Shown here piece after piece: positions 34,895 to 52,510 of a stretch of 64,000 bases of DNA. The notes below the pieces were generated by a model, which did not search any database, had not been told where the DNA came from, and was given only the letters and a program-made list of their open reading frames with translations. Every line of letters starts with the position of its first letter. Positions within the stretch are counted from its first letter, which is position 1. The position numbers and the translations under genes were made by a program. Origin of the DNA: Halocaridina rubra (Eukaryota; Arthropoda; Malacostraca; Decapoda; Atyidae); the NCBI GenBank assembly GCA_037179515.1, contig JAXCGZ010003878.1, forward strand, positions 16,001 to 80,000, given 5' to 3'.

Positions 34895-36710
34895 ATGCCT
34901 GGCAAACCTACAAAAGAGCAAGAAATGAGTACCTAAGTAAAAGGAGAGAGGCAGAGAGAGACTATGAGAGGGACATCACCAGGAAGGCTAAAGAAAATCC
35001 CAAGCTTTTCCACAGCTTTATCAGAGGAAAACTGAAGGTAAAAGAACAGGTTTTAAGGCTAAAGAGAGCGGATGGAAGCATCACTGAGACGGATGAAGAG
35101 ATCTGCAAAGAATTGAACAAGGAGTTTCAGTCAGTATTTACAGTAGAAAATACCCCACCCCCTCAGATTGCAGTGATAGAAGCTCAAGGGCCGGTATTAG
35201 AGAACATCAACCTTACAGCCACAGAGGTATGTAAAGCGCTGATGGATTTAGATGTTCATAAAGCTACAGGTCTGATGACATATCCCCTCATGTGCTTAAA
35301 AAATGCGCAAACTCAATATCAGTGGCACTAAGTATCATATTTAAAAAGTCACTGGAGTCAGGGGAGATTCCAAGATGCTGGAAACAAGCAAATGTGATAC
35401 CTATCTTCAAAAAGGGAAGGAGTGATACGGCTCTGAACTATAGACCAGTTTCCTTGACCAGCATAGTTTGCAAATTTATGGAGAAACTACTAAGGAAACA
35501 TATCTCTCTTCACTTGGAATCCTTCAACTTTTTGTCAGTGAGGCAACATGGCTTCAGAGAAGGTAGATCAACAGTAAAAAACTTATTAGAATTTTATGAT
35601 GAGGTAAGCCAAATCTTAGAGGAAAGAGAGGGCTGGGCAGATTGCATATTCCTAGACTTCCAGAAAGCGTTTGACACTGTTCCACATGGGAGACTTATTA
35701 GGAAGCTGCAATCAATGGCTAGAATAGGTGGAAATGTTTTGGAATGGATAAAAACTTACTTAGAAGGAAGGGAACAGAGGATTAGAGTAAGACACTCAGT
35801 GTCTGAATGGAGAAGAGTTAGTAGTGGAGTTCCACAGGGTTCAGTTTTAGGGCCACTTTTGTTCCTTGTATATGTAAATGACCAACCAGAGTCTGTAAAT
35901 TCATTCATGAATATGTTTGCAGATGATGCAAAGATTGTGAAGAAAGTAAAAAACGAGAACAATGGTAGAGAGCTTCAGGAGGATCTAAATAATCTGCATG
36001 AGTGGTCAGAAAAGTGGCTAATGAAATTCAATACTTCAAAATGTAAGGTAATGAGAATGGGTACAAGTGCAAGAAGGCCCAAGCTTGACTACTCGGTGGC
36101 TGGAGTACAACTTCAAGAGACAGAAAATGAGAGAGATCTCGGAGTAAACATACTGGCAGATTTGTCTCCAGAAATACATATAAATGGCATAGTAAGGGCA
36201 GCATATGCATTCTTATCAAATGTAAGGGTAGCCTTCAGGCACATGGACAAGGAAATGTTCAGAAATATTTATGTAACCTATGTGAGGCCAAAACTCGAAT
36301 ATGCAGCCCCCTTTTGGAATCCGCACTTGAAAAAGCACATAGCTAAATTTGAAAAAGTTCAAAGACATGCCACGAAACTGGTGCCAGAAATATGCAATCT
36401 CAGTTATGATGAGAGGCTGAGGGAATTAGACTTACCATCACTGGAAGCTAGAAGAGTGAGGGGGGATATGGTGACAGTCTTTAAATTCCTTCATGGTTAT
36501 GATAGAGTGGATAGGGATCGATATTTTGACATGGCTGGCTCTAGAACTAGAGGTCATAGTTTGAAGCTTCGTAAGAAAACTTCTTTGCAGGATGTAAGAA
36601 AATACTTTTTCAGTGTAAGAGTAGTTGATAATTGGAATTGGCTAAGCGAGGAGGTAGTTAATGCTATCTCAATCCATAGTTTTAGGGACAGGTATGATAA
36701 GTATGACTAA
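34849..36710 (+). CDS. CR1-like LINE ORF2, reverse transcriptase (two frames)
   Basis: Frame 34849-35331 carries the basic linker ([19 protein letters not shown]) to HKATG. A missing C at about 35273 shifts the reading, and 35292-36710 carries the rest. RT blocks: [54 protein letters not shown] (Asp-Asp at 35922-35927), and the thumb and C-terminal region to IHSFRDRYDKYD with stop at 36708. All catalytic residues are present, but two frameshifts separate them from the endonuclease and from each other. Confidence 0.9.
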
Positions 36711-36879
36711 GTATAAAATGGAACCGATGAGGAGACGGGAAGATACAAGCTTTGGGCTCTTTCCCGTAAACACAATTAGGTAATCACAATTAGGTAATCA
36801 CATGTGCGCCGTTCGCGTTGTGCTTGTGATTTATTTTACTCACGATTTTCAACCTATCTTCTACAGCTTCTGGTAGTGA

Positions 36880-38335
<1,456 letters not shown>

Positions 38336-38428
38336 GATTTCCTAATTGTATGTAATTACCTAATTGTGTTTACGGGAAAGAGCCCAACGCTCTTATCTAT
38401 CCGTCTCCTCATCGGTACCATTTTATAC

Positions 38429-39910
38429 TTAGTGATACTTATCATACCTGTCCTTGAAACTATGGATTGAGATAGCATTAACTACCTTCTCGCTTAGCCA
38501 ATTCCAATTACCAACTACTCTTACACTGAAAAAGTATTTCCTTACATCCTGCAAAGAAGTTTTCTTACGAAGCTTCAAACTATGACCTCTAGTTCTAGAG
38601 CCAGCCATGTCAAAATATCGATCCCTATCCACTCTATCATAACCATGAAGGAATTTAAAGACTGTCACCATATCCCCCCTCACTCTTCTAGCTTCCAGTG
38701 ATGGTAAGTCTAATTCCCTCAGCCTCTCATCATAACTGAGATTGCGTATTTCTGGCATCAGTTTCGTGGCATGTCTTTGAACTTTTTCAAGCTTAGCTAT
38801 GTGCTTTTTCAAGTGTGGATTCCAAAAGGGGGCTGCATATTCGAGTTTTGGCCTCACATAGGTTACATAAATATTTCTGAACATTTCCTTGTCCATGTGC
38901 CTGAAGGCTACCCTTACATTTGATAAGAAGGCATATGCTGCCCTTACTATGCCATTTATATGTATTTCTGGAGACAAATCTGCCAGTATGTTTACTCCTA
39001 GATCTCTCTCATTTTCTGTCTCTTGAAGTTGTACTGCTGCCACCAAGTAGTCAAGCTTGGGCCTTCTTCCACTTGTACCCATTCTCATTACCTTACATTT
39101 TGAAGTATTGAATTTCATTAGCCACTTTTCTGACCACTCATGCAGACTATTTAGATCTTCCTGAAGTTCTCTACCATTGTTCTCGTTTTTTACTTTCTTC
39201 ACAATCTTTGCATCATCTGCAAACATATTCATGAATGAATTTACAGACTCTGGTAGGTCATTTACATATACAAGGAACAAAAGTGGCCCTAAAATTGAAC
39301 CCTGTGGAACTCCACTACTAACTCTTCTCCATTCAGACACTGAGTGTCTTACTCTAACCCTCTGTTTCCTTCCCTCTAAGTAAGTTTTTATCCATTCCAA
39401 GACATTTCCACCTATTCTAGCCATTGATTGCAGCTTCCTAATAAGTCTCCCATGTGGAACAGTGTCAAACGCTTTATGGAAGTCTAGGAATATGCAATCT
39501 GCCCAGCCATCTCTTTCCTGTAAGAATCGGCTTACCTCATCATAAAATTCTAATAAGTTTTTTACTGTTGATCTACCTTCTCTGAAGCCATGTTGCCTCA
39601 CTGACAAAAAGTTGAAGGATTCCAAGTGAAGAGAGATATGTTTCCTTAGTAGTTTCTCCATAAATTTGCAAACTATGCTGGTCAAGGAAACTGGTCTATA
39701 GTTCAGAGCCGTATCCCTCCTTCCCTTTTTGAAGATAGGTATCACATTTGCTTGTTTCCAGCATCTTGGAATCACACCTGACTCCAGTGACTTTTTAAAT
39801 ATGATACTTTGTGCCACTGATATTGAGTTTGCGCATATTTTAAGTACATGAGGGGATATGTCATCAGGACCTGTAGCTTTATGAACATCTAAATCATCAA
39901 CGCTTTGCAT
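38429..39910 (-). CDS. CR1-like LINE ORF2, reverse transcriptase part (copy 3)
   Basis: A 493-codon frame from the [15 protein letters not shown] block to the C-terminal [12 protein letters not shown]. It contains [28 protein letters not shown] and MFADDAKIV, with all catalytic Asp residues present. A small indel at about 39900 separates it from the upstream linker. It is very similar to copies 1, 2 and 4. Confidence 0.9.
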   Translation of the reverse strand: MQSVDDLDVHKATGPDDISPHVLKICANSISVAQSIIFKKSLESGVIPRCWKQANVIPIFKKGRRDTALNYRPVSLTSIVCKFMEKLLRKHISLHLESFNFLSVRQHGFREGRSTVKNLLEFYDEVSRFLQERDGWADCIFLDFHKAFDTVPHGRLIRKLQSMARIGGNVLEWIKTYLEGRKQRVRVRHSVSEWRRVSSGVPQGSILGPLLFLVYVNDLPESVNSFMNMFADDAKIVKKVKNENNGRELQEDLNSLHEWSEKWLMKFNTSKCKVMRMGTSGRRPKLDYLVAAVQLQETENERDLGVNILADLSPEIHINGIVRAAYAFLSNVRVAFRHMDKEMFRNIYVTYVRPKLEYAAPFWNPHLKKHIAKLEKVQRHATKLMPEIRNLSYDERLRELDLPSLEARRVRGDMVTVFKFLHGYDRVDRDRYFDMAGSRTRGHSLKLRKKTSLQDVRKYFFSVRVVGNWNWLSEKVVNAISIHSFKDRYDKYH

Positions 39911-40166
39911 ACCTCTGTGGCTGTAAGGTTGATGTTCTCTAATACCGGCCCTTGAGCTTCTATCTCTGCAATCTGAGGGGGTGGAGTATTATCTACTGTA
40001 AATACTGACTGAAACTCCTTGTTCAATTCTTTGCAGATCTCTTCATCCATCTTAGTGATTCTTCTGCTCTCTTTAGCCTTAAAACCTGTTCTTTTACCTT
40101 CAGTTTTCCTCTGATAAAGCTGTGGAAAAGCTTGGGATTTTCTTTAGCCTTCCTGGTGATGTCCCT

Positions 40167-40963
40167 CTAATAGTCTCTCTCTGCCTCTCTCCTTTTACTT
40201 AGGCAGTCATTTCTTGCTCTTTTGTAGGTTTGCCAGGCATTTATGTTTTTTCTCCTCCTATACCTTTTCCAGCATTTGTCTCTCCACTCCTTAGCTCTTT
40301 TACACTCATTATCGAACCATTTCTTTCTGGCATGAATTACACCTACTTTGGTGACAGGTATGCAGCAATCTACTATCTTCCCATATTTCTCACAAAAGAT
40401 GTCATATTTTTCTTGTACAGATTTGTTGTAAAATAAGGTTCTCCAGTCAATAACAGCAAAAAAGCTCATTCATTTTGATGTAATTCCCATTCGGATAGTT
40501 CCTCCTCATGTCCTCAGTGCCTCTACTCTCAGGCAGAATATCTTCAATGATATACTCCATCAACAATACACAGTGGTCACTCTTTCCAATTGGTGGTTCA
40601 TACTCATTTTTTTCAATATCCAACACATTATTTGTGAATACTAGATCAAGTAGTGATGGCTCATCCCCACCCCTGGCCCTCTTTGGTTCCATTACATGTT
40701 GGTGTAGGAAATTCCCTTGTACGCAATCTAGGAATCTTGCCCCGAATGAGTCCTCACCACTGTGTGGGTCAAGATTTATCCAATCTATCTCTATATGATT
40801 AAAATCTCACATTATCAAAATTCTACATTTCCTCTCCCGTGCCATGTTAACAACTGAGTTTATGACTTCAATAGTACCTATATGGCTTTCCTCATAAATT
40901 TCTAGGTTATTCTGGTTCCTTGGTGGGTTATATACAACAGATATTATAATGCTCTCTGACCCA

Positions 40964-40964
<1 letters not shown>
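40167..40964 (-). pseudogene. CR1-like LINE endonuclease C-terminus and linker (copy 3)
   Basis: Two overlapping frames (40167-40469 and 40447-40692) cover the end of the endonuclease ([18 protein letters not shown]) and the basic linker. A further endonuclease piece upstream reaches 40964 with stops. The junction reads [19 protein letters not shown] without a break, showing the unshifted form of the site that is frameshifted in copies 2 and 4. Stops and small indels elsewhere inactivate it. Confidence 0.85.

Positions 40965-41045
<81 letters not shown>
40965..41045. repeat. (TA)n microsatellite, about 81 bp
   Basis: Pure TA between the truncated 5' end of LINE copy 3 and an inverted tRNA-derived SINE. 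Confidence 0.98.
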
Positions 41046-41047
<2 letters not shown>

Positions 41048-41243
41048 TTCCGGTATTACGTCACGGACTCCCTTATCAACCAAGGGCTAGGATGGTTGCC
41101 TTCTTGCGAAGGACTTGTTTTGGCAGATGTAATCCTTACGCTGAGTGCATGCCTTTGCTAACCTCAGACCGTGACGGGGCGCGAACCCTCGACCTGACGC
41201 CTCAGAGTCGGAGACGCTACCGACTGAGCCACGGCGACTACTC
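41046..41243 (-). mobile_element. tRNA-derived SINE family 1, minus strand
   Basis: On the minus strand it starts GTAGTCGCCGTGGCTCAGTC. The A box TGGCTCAGTCGG fits the RNA polymerase III consensus, and a B box GGTTCGCGCC follows about 40 bases later. The ~200-bp body ends CCGTGACGTAATACCGGAACC and then (TA)n. The tRNA-like part does not fold into a proper acceptor stem, so this is not a functional tRNA gene. A second copy lies inverted at 41662-41870. Confidence 0.8.
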
Positions 41244-42370
<1,127 letters not shown>

Positions 42371-42382
42371 TGAGTGTATGAT

Positions 42383-42640
42383 TAGTAGTTTGGCCATGGC
42401 ACCAGTCGCCCATTGAAAGACTACAACTGAAGGTATTAGGATACAACCAGGATTGATCCAGACAGTTCCGTGTTGGGTCTTCCTTCAGGATGGTTCTTTC
42501 CTTATGCCCACATCTACACTGAATATTCTGGTATAATCATTACACATCTCTTGCTATTCCATTACATTTGACAAGTCACAACACTCCCCACATCTGTCTC
42601 TTTTTGCCCTCTTGTTTCCTCACATTAGCTATTATTAATG
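42383..42640 (+). repeat. Dispersed repeat (GGCACCAG-CGCCC family), leader-like copy
   Basis: Starts GTAGTTTGGCCATGGCACCAG. It shares its first 60 bases with 21462, and further blocks (ACTGAATATTCT, CATTACA, TTTGACAAGTCA) with the minus-strand repeat at 46632-46934. It runs straight into the Jockey-type LINE at 42640, so it may be that LINE's 5' leader. Confidence 0.6.
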
Positions 42641-43113
42641 GAAGGTCCACAGCTTATGGCCCCCAATACCTAGCATAGAGGGATGCAAAGAATCTCTGGG
42701 GATCTTCTTGACTCCACTATTGGCTTGAGGGCAGACACACCTGGTGGTAGTAATGGTTCTACCTTAACCTTGCACATCCCAATAGATCTGCTTCTTTCCC
42801 TCTTCACTTTTCTAACATTTGTGTCCTGAACTCTAATCTTTCGTCTGTGGAACAGCACTTGGGTACTTTCCTCCCTAAACTCCTCCTATCTGAAATCCAG
42901 CTATCTATCCATGCTTCCACTGACCCATTTAAAATCTCTCACTGTATGCTCGTTTTCGTTCCAAAGGTGGGGTCTACTGCAACACTAACACTCGTATTGC
43001 AAGGCTCATGGACCTTTAATTTCCTGACTTTGATGTTCTATAGCTAAAAATCTATCTCTCCACTACCATCATTTTTCTCTGCTTCCACTACTGTTCTCCA
43101 ATCTCCACCGAGT

Positions 43114-43734
43114 TTGTTTTTCTTTGAATGTATGTCCTCATGCCATGAGTCCTTGCTATCTTCTCACCCACATGCTGAAGTTTTCTTCATTGGAGACTTC
43201 AGTGTACACCACAGTGGGTGGCTTAATTCTTCTCATACTGATGTGGGAGGAAGCGAGGCCCTTGTTTTCTCTATTACTCACAATCTGGAGCAAATTATCA
43301 AATATCCTACTCGTGTTCCTGATCGACATGAACATGAAGCAAACATTCTTGACCTATTTCTCACTTCTAACCCTTCAAACTACTCTTATTCTGTGTTTTC
43401 CCCTCTTGGTAAATCTGACCACTCTGTGATCTCAATCTCTTCCATTTTTGCTCCCCCTCCACCAATCCCTCCTACTCAGCGCCGCCTTTGGCATTTTGAG
43501 CGTACCCAACAAAAAAATTTGCATAACTTCTTCTTTGACTTCCCATGGGATGACTACTGCTTTCAGTTCCACAACCCCGGTCAGGTAGCCCTAAAAGTTG
43601 CTGAGATCATGGACTCGGAAATGGAGGTGTACATCCCCTCCTTTATGAAAACTTTCTCTCCCCCTAAACCTTGGTTTGACCGTGCCTGCTCCATGGCTAT
43701 CCAGGCCAGGAATCGGGCACATCAATTTTTCTAA
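43114..43734 (+). pseudogene. LINE endonuclease (Jockey superfamily), C-terminal half
   Basis: A 206-codon frame with the endonuclease blocks FIGDFSVHH (Asp, with Ser where Asn is usual), ILDLFLTSN and LGKSDHSVI (catalytic Asp-His). It continues into a linker with KPWFDRACSMAIQARNRAH. The Asn to Ser change and the missing N-terminus suggest it is inactive. Confidence 0.8.
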
Positions 43735-43781
43735 GCCCCTCCTTTCGATTTAACTCGCTCTGCTTTTATTGTATCTAGGAA

Positions 43782-45391
43782 TTGCTGTACTGCTCAGATT
43801 CGAAGGGCTACGAATTATTTATAATAAGGAACGTTGATGACTTTAACTTCTCTCCCACTGACAAATGCTCCTGGTCCTTAGCCAAAAACCTCTCCAAAAA
43901 CTTCTGTAACTCAAGCTGTCCCCCTCTCATTCATTCTGATGATTCTATAGCTTGCTCTCCCACTGACAAAGCCACTCTCTTTGGCTCTCATTTTTCTGCC
44001 AACTCTTCTATAAACGATTCCAGTGCACCTGTCCCTCAATCTTTACCATATTCTAACCCTATGCCCTCCCTTATCCTTTCTTCATGCAAAGTTCATAAGG
44101 TTCTTTGCTCGCTAAAGACGAATAAGGCATCTGGTCCCGATGGTATCCCTGAAAGGTTCCTTAAGGAGTCTGCAGATGACCTGGCTCCCGTGCTTTGTCG
44201 TCATTTTTGCCTCATCCTGTCAACCAGAGTCTATCTTTCATCTTGGAGGCATGCTCTTGTTCAACCTGTTTCTTAGAAGGGTGAGCACTCTATTCCTTCA
44301 AACTACCGACCTATTGCCCTAATCTCCTTTATTGCTAAAGTTTTTGAAACTTTGCCCAATGCTCACTTCTTGAAACGCCTTGAATCTAACTTACTTATAT
44401 CTGATCACCAGTATGGCTTCTGCAAGGCAAGATCCACTGGTGATCTCCTGTCGTATCTTACTCATGTATGGTCATCTTCTGTGAGGAACTATGGGGAATT
44501 CTTTGTCGTCTCCCTTGATATCTCTAAGGCTTCTGACAGAGTCTGGCACAAGGTTCTGTTGGCTAAACTCCCTGCTTATGGCTTTACCCTTTCTCTCTGT
44601 TCTCTGATTTCCAGTTTTCTTTGTGACCATTTCAAATCTGTAGTTGTTGATGGTGCGACATCTAGCCCTTTCTCTTTTACCAGTGGTGTTCCATAGGGCT
44701 CTGTTCTTTCACTTACTTTGTCCCTTCTCTTCATCAATGATCTTCTACAATCCCCATCTTCCTCTCTTATTCATGCCCTGCTGATGATTCTACCCTTCAC
44801 TTTTCCTCTGCCTTTTCTTCACAGCCTTCATCTGGTACTCGTAATCAGTCTCGTATTACTTTTTCTTCTAATCTCAACTCCGACTTGCAGAGGGTATCTG
44901 AGTGGGGCATCAAAATTTAGTTTAATTCAATGCCTTCAAAATACAGTTTATGGCTATCTCTTTATCTTCCTCTACTCCTGATAACCCTATTGTCTTCGAA
45001 ACTAACGAAATTTACGCTCTTAATTCTCTCAACATATTAGGAATCCATATAGACTAACTTGTCTTGGAGGAATCACATAATCTAAATTTCTAAATCTTCA
45101 TCCAATAAATTGGGGGTTCTGTTTCGTGTTCGTCATTACTTTTCCTCTTTACAGTTACTTAAAATCTATAAAGGTCTTATCTATCCCTGCTTAGAATTCT
45201 GCTCACACATTTGGGGTGCTTCTTCTTATACTTATTTCCTTGATAGGGTTGAATCTAAGGCAGTCAAACTCATTAATGATCCTTCTCTTAATTCTAATCT
45301 GGATTCTCTCTCTCTTCGCTGTAAAGTATCATCTATTTTCTATTGCTACTGTTGCGTGGCCAAAGTAGGAGGCGTAATATCAAGAAAATGA
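43782..45391 (+). pseudogene. LINE reverse transcriptase (Jockey superfamily)
   Basis: Frame 43782-44276 has LKTNKASGPDGIPERFLKES and a stop after VQPVS. Then NYRPIALISFIAKVFE, HQYGFCKARST and the motif A block VVSLDISKASDRVWH (44352-44696). SGVP is followed by a TAG in place of Gln, then GSVL. The catalytic block reads Pro-Ala-Asp-Asp-Ser-Thr at about 44776-44793, with Pro for Tyr, and lies in another frame from the flanking open frame. A C-terminal piece at 45110-45391 has LLKIYKGLIYPCLEFCSHIWG. Several stops and shifts make it dead. Confidence 0.82.
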
Positions 45392-45400
45392 CATAGCAAG

Positions 45401-47276
<1,876 letters not shown>

Positions 47277-47297
47277 ATAGATAGATAGATAGATAGA

Positions 47298-47573
47298 GTT
47301 TATATCTGCTATACTTAGGAATGAACGCATTCTATCTGAATGCCACTATGTTCATATTACAGATTCCCCAACCTCACTCATGGCTTCATTTTCGCATTTA
47401 ATTCAACTCCCAATCTCATTCGGGTCCAACACTCACCAGATTAGCACATTACATATGTGAAAACATGAATAATTCTTTTTTTAACCCCGACTGGGACTTG
47501 AACCTAGGACTTATAATTACTAAGTCAAGGCGCTATCAACTACACCACAGAAGGTCAAAGGGATTCCAACCTT
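47298..47573 (-). mobile_element. tRNA-derived SINE family 2, copy 1 (minus)
   Basis: On the minus strand CTTCTGTGGTGTAGTTGATA carries an A box and GGTTCAAGTCCC a perfect B box. The body runs through TTTTCACATATGTAATGTGC, a TTGGGAGTTGAATTAAATGC block and ends near CATTCCTAAGTATAGCAGAT. About 275 bp. The acceptor arms do not pair, so it is a SINE, not a tRNA gene. Confidence 0.8.
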
Positions 47574-47828
47574 ATAGCTTATATCTGCTATACTTAGGAA
47601 TGAACACATTCTATCTGAATGCCACTATGTTCATATTAAAGATTCCCCAACCTCACTCGTGGCTTCATTTTCGCATTTAATTCAACTCCCAATCTCTTTC
47701 GGGTCCGACAATAACCAAATACGCACATTACATATGTGAAAACATGAATATTTTTTTTTACCCCGACCGGAACTTGAACCTAGGACTTATAATTACTAAG
47801 TCAAGGCACTACCAACTACACCACAGTA
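47574..47828 (-). mobile_element. tRNA-derived SINE family 2, copy 2 (minus)
   Basis: Direct repeat of copy 1 in the same orientation (CTGCTATACTTAGGAATGAA at 47586, the tRNA-like head at 47757-47828) with a few percent differences. The two copies are head to tail. Confidence 0.82.
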
Positions 47829-48238
<410 letters not shown>

Positions 48239-48345
48239 CTTAAATGTACCTTTACATATAAGAAACTAGAAGTTAAGATGAGATAATAATAACTATAATA
48301 ATAATAATAATAATAACATATCTCGGTTTCGATAAGGATGCAAAG

Positions 48346-49248
<903 letters not shown>

Positions 49249-49725
49249 ATAATTGTAATTACCTAATTGTGCTTACAGGATATATCCTTATGCTCGTAAC
49301 TCCCCGTCTTCGGGTAGGTTCAGTTGTTGTACTCAGTGATTCTTATTATATTTTCCCTTAAAAGAATGGATTGAGTTAGCGTAAACTAAGTCATCGCTTA
49401 CCGAATTCCAATCATCAACTACACTTAAAAAAAAAAAAAAAAAAAAAAAAAAACACGTCCGTCCTTACATCCTACAAATAAGTTTCTTACGAAATTTCAA
49501 ACAATAACCTCTAGTTCTAGTGCCAGCCATATCAAAATATCGATTCCTATCCACTCTATCAAAACCAAGAAGGAATTTAAAAACCGTCACCATATTTCCC
49601 TCATTCTTCTAGCTTCGTGTGACGGTAAGTCTAATTCTCTCAGCCTCTCCTCATAACTGAGATTGCTAATATCGGGTACCAGCTTCGTGGCATGTCTTTG
49701 AACTTTTTCCAGCTTATTTATGTGT
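49249..49725 (-). mobile_element. Older CR1-like LINE 3' end, minus strand
   Basis: About 475 bp matching the last part of the LINE family with many substitutions, including a poly(A) run at 49428-49453 inside the coding part. The 3' tail (reverse complement of CAATTAGGTAATTAC) is at 49252-49275. It is truncated at 49725, where the younger copy 4 begins in the same orientation. Confidence 0.82.
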
Positions 49726-49922
49726 GTGATTACCTAATTGTGTTTACGGGAAAGAGCCCAAAGCTCGTATCTTCCCGTCTCCTCATCGGTTCCATTTTAT
49801 ACTTAGTCATACTTATCATACCTGTCCTTAAAACTATGGATTGAGATAGCATTAACTACCTCCTCGCTTAGCCAATTCCAATTATCAACTACTCTTACAC
49901 TGAAAAAGTATTTCCTTACATC

Positions 49923-51665
49923 CTACGAAGAAGTTTTCTTACGAAGCTTCAAACTATGACCTCTAGTTCTAGAGCCAGCCATATCAAAATATCGATCCCT
50001 ATCCACTCTATCATAACCATGAAGGAATTTAAAGACTGTCACCATATCCCCCCTCACTCTTTTAGCTTCCAGTGATGGTAAGTCTAATTCCCTCAGCCTC
50101 TCATCATAACTGAGATTGCGTATTTCTGGCACCAGTTTCGTGGCATGTCTTTGAACTTTTTCAAGCTTAGCTATGTGCTTTTTCAAGTGTGGATTCCAAA
50201 AGGGGGCTGCATATTCGAGTTTTGGCCTCACATAGGTTACATAAATATTTCTGAACATTTCCTTGTCCATGTGCCTGAAGGCTACCCTTACATTTGATAA
50301 GAATGCATATGCTGCCCTTACTATGCCATTTATATGTATTTCTGGAGACAAATCTGCCAGTATGTTTACTCCTAGATCTCTCTCATTTTCTGTCTCTTGA
50401 AGTTGTACTCCAGCCACCGAGTAGTCAAGCTTGGGCCTTCTTGCACTTGTACCCATTCTCATTTCCTTACATTTTGAAGTATTGAATTTCATTAGCCACT
50501 TTTCTGACCACTCATGCAGATTATTTAGATCCTCCTGAAGTTCTCTACCATTGTTCTCGTTTTTTACTTTCTTCACAATCTTTGCATCATCTGCAAACAT
50601 ATTCATGAATGAATTTACAGACTCTGGTAGGTCATTTACATATACAAGGAACAAAAGTGGCCCTAAAACTGAACCCTGTGGAACTCCACTACTAACTCTT
50701 CTCCATTCAGACACTGAGTGTCTTACTCTAACCCTCTGTTCCCTTCCTTCTAAGTAAGTTTTTATCCATTCCAAAACATTTCCACCTATTCTAGCCATTG
50801 ATTGCAGCTTCCTAATAAGTCTCCCATGTGGAACAGTGTCAAACGCTTTCTGGAAGTCTAGGAATATGCAATCTGCCCAGTCCTCTCTTTCCTGTAAGAT
50901 TTGGCTTACCTCATCATAAAATTCTAATAAGTTTGTTACTGTTGATCTACCTTCTCTGAAGCCATGTTGCCTCACTGACAAAAAGTTGAAGGATTCCAAG
51001 TGAAGAGAGATATGTTTCCTTAGTAGTTTCTCCATAACTTTGCAAACTATGCTGGTCAAGGAAACTGGTCTATAGTTCAGAGCCGTATCCCTCCTTCCCT
51101 TTTTGAAGATAGGTATCACATTTGCTTGTTTCCAGCATCTTGGAATCTCCCCCGACTCCAGTGACTCCTTAAATATAATACTTAGTGCCACTGATATTGT
51201 GTTTGCGCATTTTTTAAGCACATGAGGGGATATGTCATCGGGACCTGTAGCTTTATGAACATCTAAATCCATCAGCGCTTTGCATACCTCTGTGGCTGTA
51301 AGGTTGATGTTCTCTAATACCGGCCCTTGAGCTTCTATCACTGCAATCTGAGGGGGTGGGGTATTTTCTACTGTAAATACTGACTGAAACTCCTTGTTCA
51401 ATTCTTTGCAGATCTCTTCATCTGTCTCAGTGATGCTTCCATCCGCTCTCTTTAGCCTTAAAACCTGTTCTTTTACCTTCAGTTTTCCTCTGATAAAGCT
51501 GTGGAAAAGCTTGGGATTTTCTTTAGCCTTCCTGGTGATGTCCCTCTCATAGTCTCTCTCTGCCTCTCTCCTTTTACTTAGGTAGTCATTTCTTGCTCTT
51601 TTGTAGGTTTGCCAGGCATTTATGTTTTTTCTCCTCCTATACCTTTCCAGCATTTGTCTCTCCAC
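49923..51665 (-). CDS. CR1-like LINE ORF2, linker and reverse transcriptase (copy 4)
   Basis: A 580-codon frame, the longest uninterrupted RT of the four copies. It begins in the basic linker ([19 protein letters not shown]) and includes [66 protein letters not shown] and [13 protein letters not shown] at 49923-49925 replaces a Gln codon and removes about 40 C-terminal residues. All catalytic Asp residues are present. Confidence 0.92.
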   Translation of the reverse strand: MERQMLERYRRRKNINAWQTYKRARNDYLSKRREAERDYERDITRKAKENPKLFHSFIRGKLKVKEQVLRLKRADGSITETDEEICKELNKEFQSVFTVENTPPPQIAVIEAQGPVLENINLTATEVCKALMDLDVHKATGPDDISPHVLKKCANTISVALSIIFKESLESGEIPRCWKQANVIPIFKKGRRDTALNYRPVSLTSIVCKVMEKLLRKHISLHLESFNFLSVRQHGFREGRSTVTNLLEFYDEVSQILQEREDWADCIFLDFQKAFDTVPHGRLIRKLQSMARIGGNVLEWIKTYLEGREQRVRVRHSVSEWRRVSSGVPQGSVLGPLLFLVYVNDLPESVNSFMNMFADDAKIVKKVKNENNGRELQEDLNNLHEWSEKWLMKFNTSKCKEMRMGTSARRPKLDYSVAGVQLQETENERDLGVNILADLSPEIHINGIVRAAYAFLSNVRVAFRHMDKEMFRNIYVTYVRPKLEYAAPFWNPHLKKHIAKLEKVQRHATKLVPEIRNLSYDERLRELDLPSLEAKRVRGDMVTVFKFLHGYDRVDRDRYFDMAGSRTRGHSLKLRKKTSS

Positions 51666-52069
51666 TCCTTAGCTCTTTTACACCCATTATCGAACCATTT
51701 CTCTCTGGCATGAATTACACCTACTTTGGTGACAGGTATGCAGCAATCTACTATCTTCCCATATTTCTCACAAAAGATGTCATACATTTCTTGTACAGAT
51801 TTGTTGTAAAATAAGGTTCTCCAGTCAATAACTGCAAAAAGCTCATTCATTTTGATGTAATCTCCTTTCGGATAGTTCCTCCTCATGTCCTCAGTGCCTC
51901 TACTCTCAGGAAGAATATCTTCAATGATATACTCCATCAACAACACACAGTGGTCACTCTTTCCAATTGGTGGTTCATACTCAATTTTTTCAATATCCAA
52001 CACATTATCTGTGAACACTAGATCAAGTAGTGATGGCTCATCCCCACCCCTGGCCCTTGTTGGTTCCAT
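51620..52069 (-). CDS. CR1-like LINE endonuclease C-terminus (copy 4)
   Basis: A 149-codon frame covering the last endonuclease blocks LLDLVFTDN and GKSDHCVLL and the downstream linker. It ends with the shifted GIGGEKT reading exactly as in copy 2. It overlaps the RT frame by 46 bp. The N-terminal endonuclease blocks are missing because of the 5' truncation. Confidence 0.88.
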   Translation of the reverse strand: MEPTRARGGDEPSLLDLVFTDNVLDIEKIEYEPPIGKSDHCVLLMEYIIEDILPESRGTEDMRRNYPKGDYIKMNELFAVIDWRTLFYNKSVQEMYDIFCEKYGKIVDCCIPVTKVGVIHAREKWFDNGCKRAKEWRDKCWKGIGGEKT

Positions 52070-52113
52070 TACATGTTGGTGTAGGAAATTCCCTTGTACG
52101 CAATCTAGGAATC

Positions 52114-52482
<369 letters not shown>

Positions 52483-52510
52483 TTGTTTTCTTCAATGGGC
52501 TTTTCCTACC

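Larger units (their letters stand above)
32007..36801 (+). mobile_element. CR1-like LINE copy 2, full length (about 4.8 kb), inserted in Tigger copy B
   Basis: The boundaries come from comparing Tigger copies: copy A reads CCATTGTCTCGCCTC...TGTGCGCC, while copy B leaves that sequence after CCATTGTCT (32006) and rejoins at TGTGCGCC (36803). The insert has an 817-bp 5' leader, ORF1, endonuclease, RT and a 3' tail with two ACAATTAGGTAATC units. About 11 bases of the target seem lost and no target duplication is obvious. At least three one-base frameshifts make it inactive. Confidence 0.88.
42641..45400 (+). mobile_element. Decayed Jockey-superfamily LINE
   Basis: Endonuclease followed by reverse transcriptase on the plus strand, in several frames with stops. 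Its C/T-rich codon use differs clearly from the purine-rich coding strand of the CR1-like LINE. No ORF1 and no 3' tail are recognisable. The exact clade (I, R1, Nimb or Jockey proper) cannot be settled by eye. Confidence 0.8.
49726..52113 (-). mobile_element. CR1-like LINE copy 4, 5'-truncated, minus strand
   Basis: The 3' tail GATTACCTAATTGTG is at about 49727; the body is near-identical to copies 1-3. It is truncated in the endonuclease at 52113, where a GT run and (TA)n begin. It shares with copy 2 the one-base loss at the endonuclease-RT junction and the Gly in the NGCKRAKEW motif. Confidence 0.9.

Noticed and set aside
41170..41242. tRNA gene (also 41664-41740 and 47996-48068)
   Set aside because: Pol III A and B boxes are present but acceptor arms do not pair, and each is joined to a conserved body, so these are tRNA-derived SINEs.
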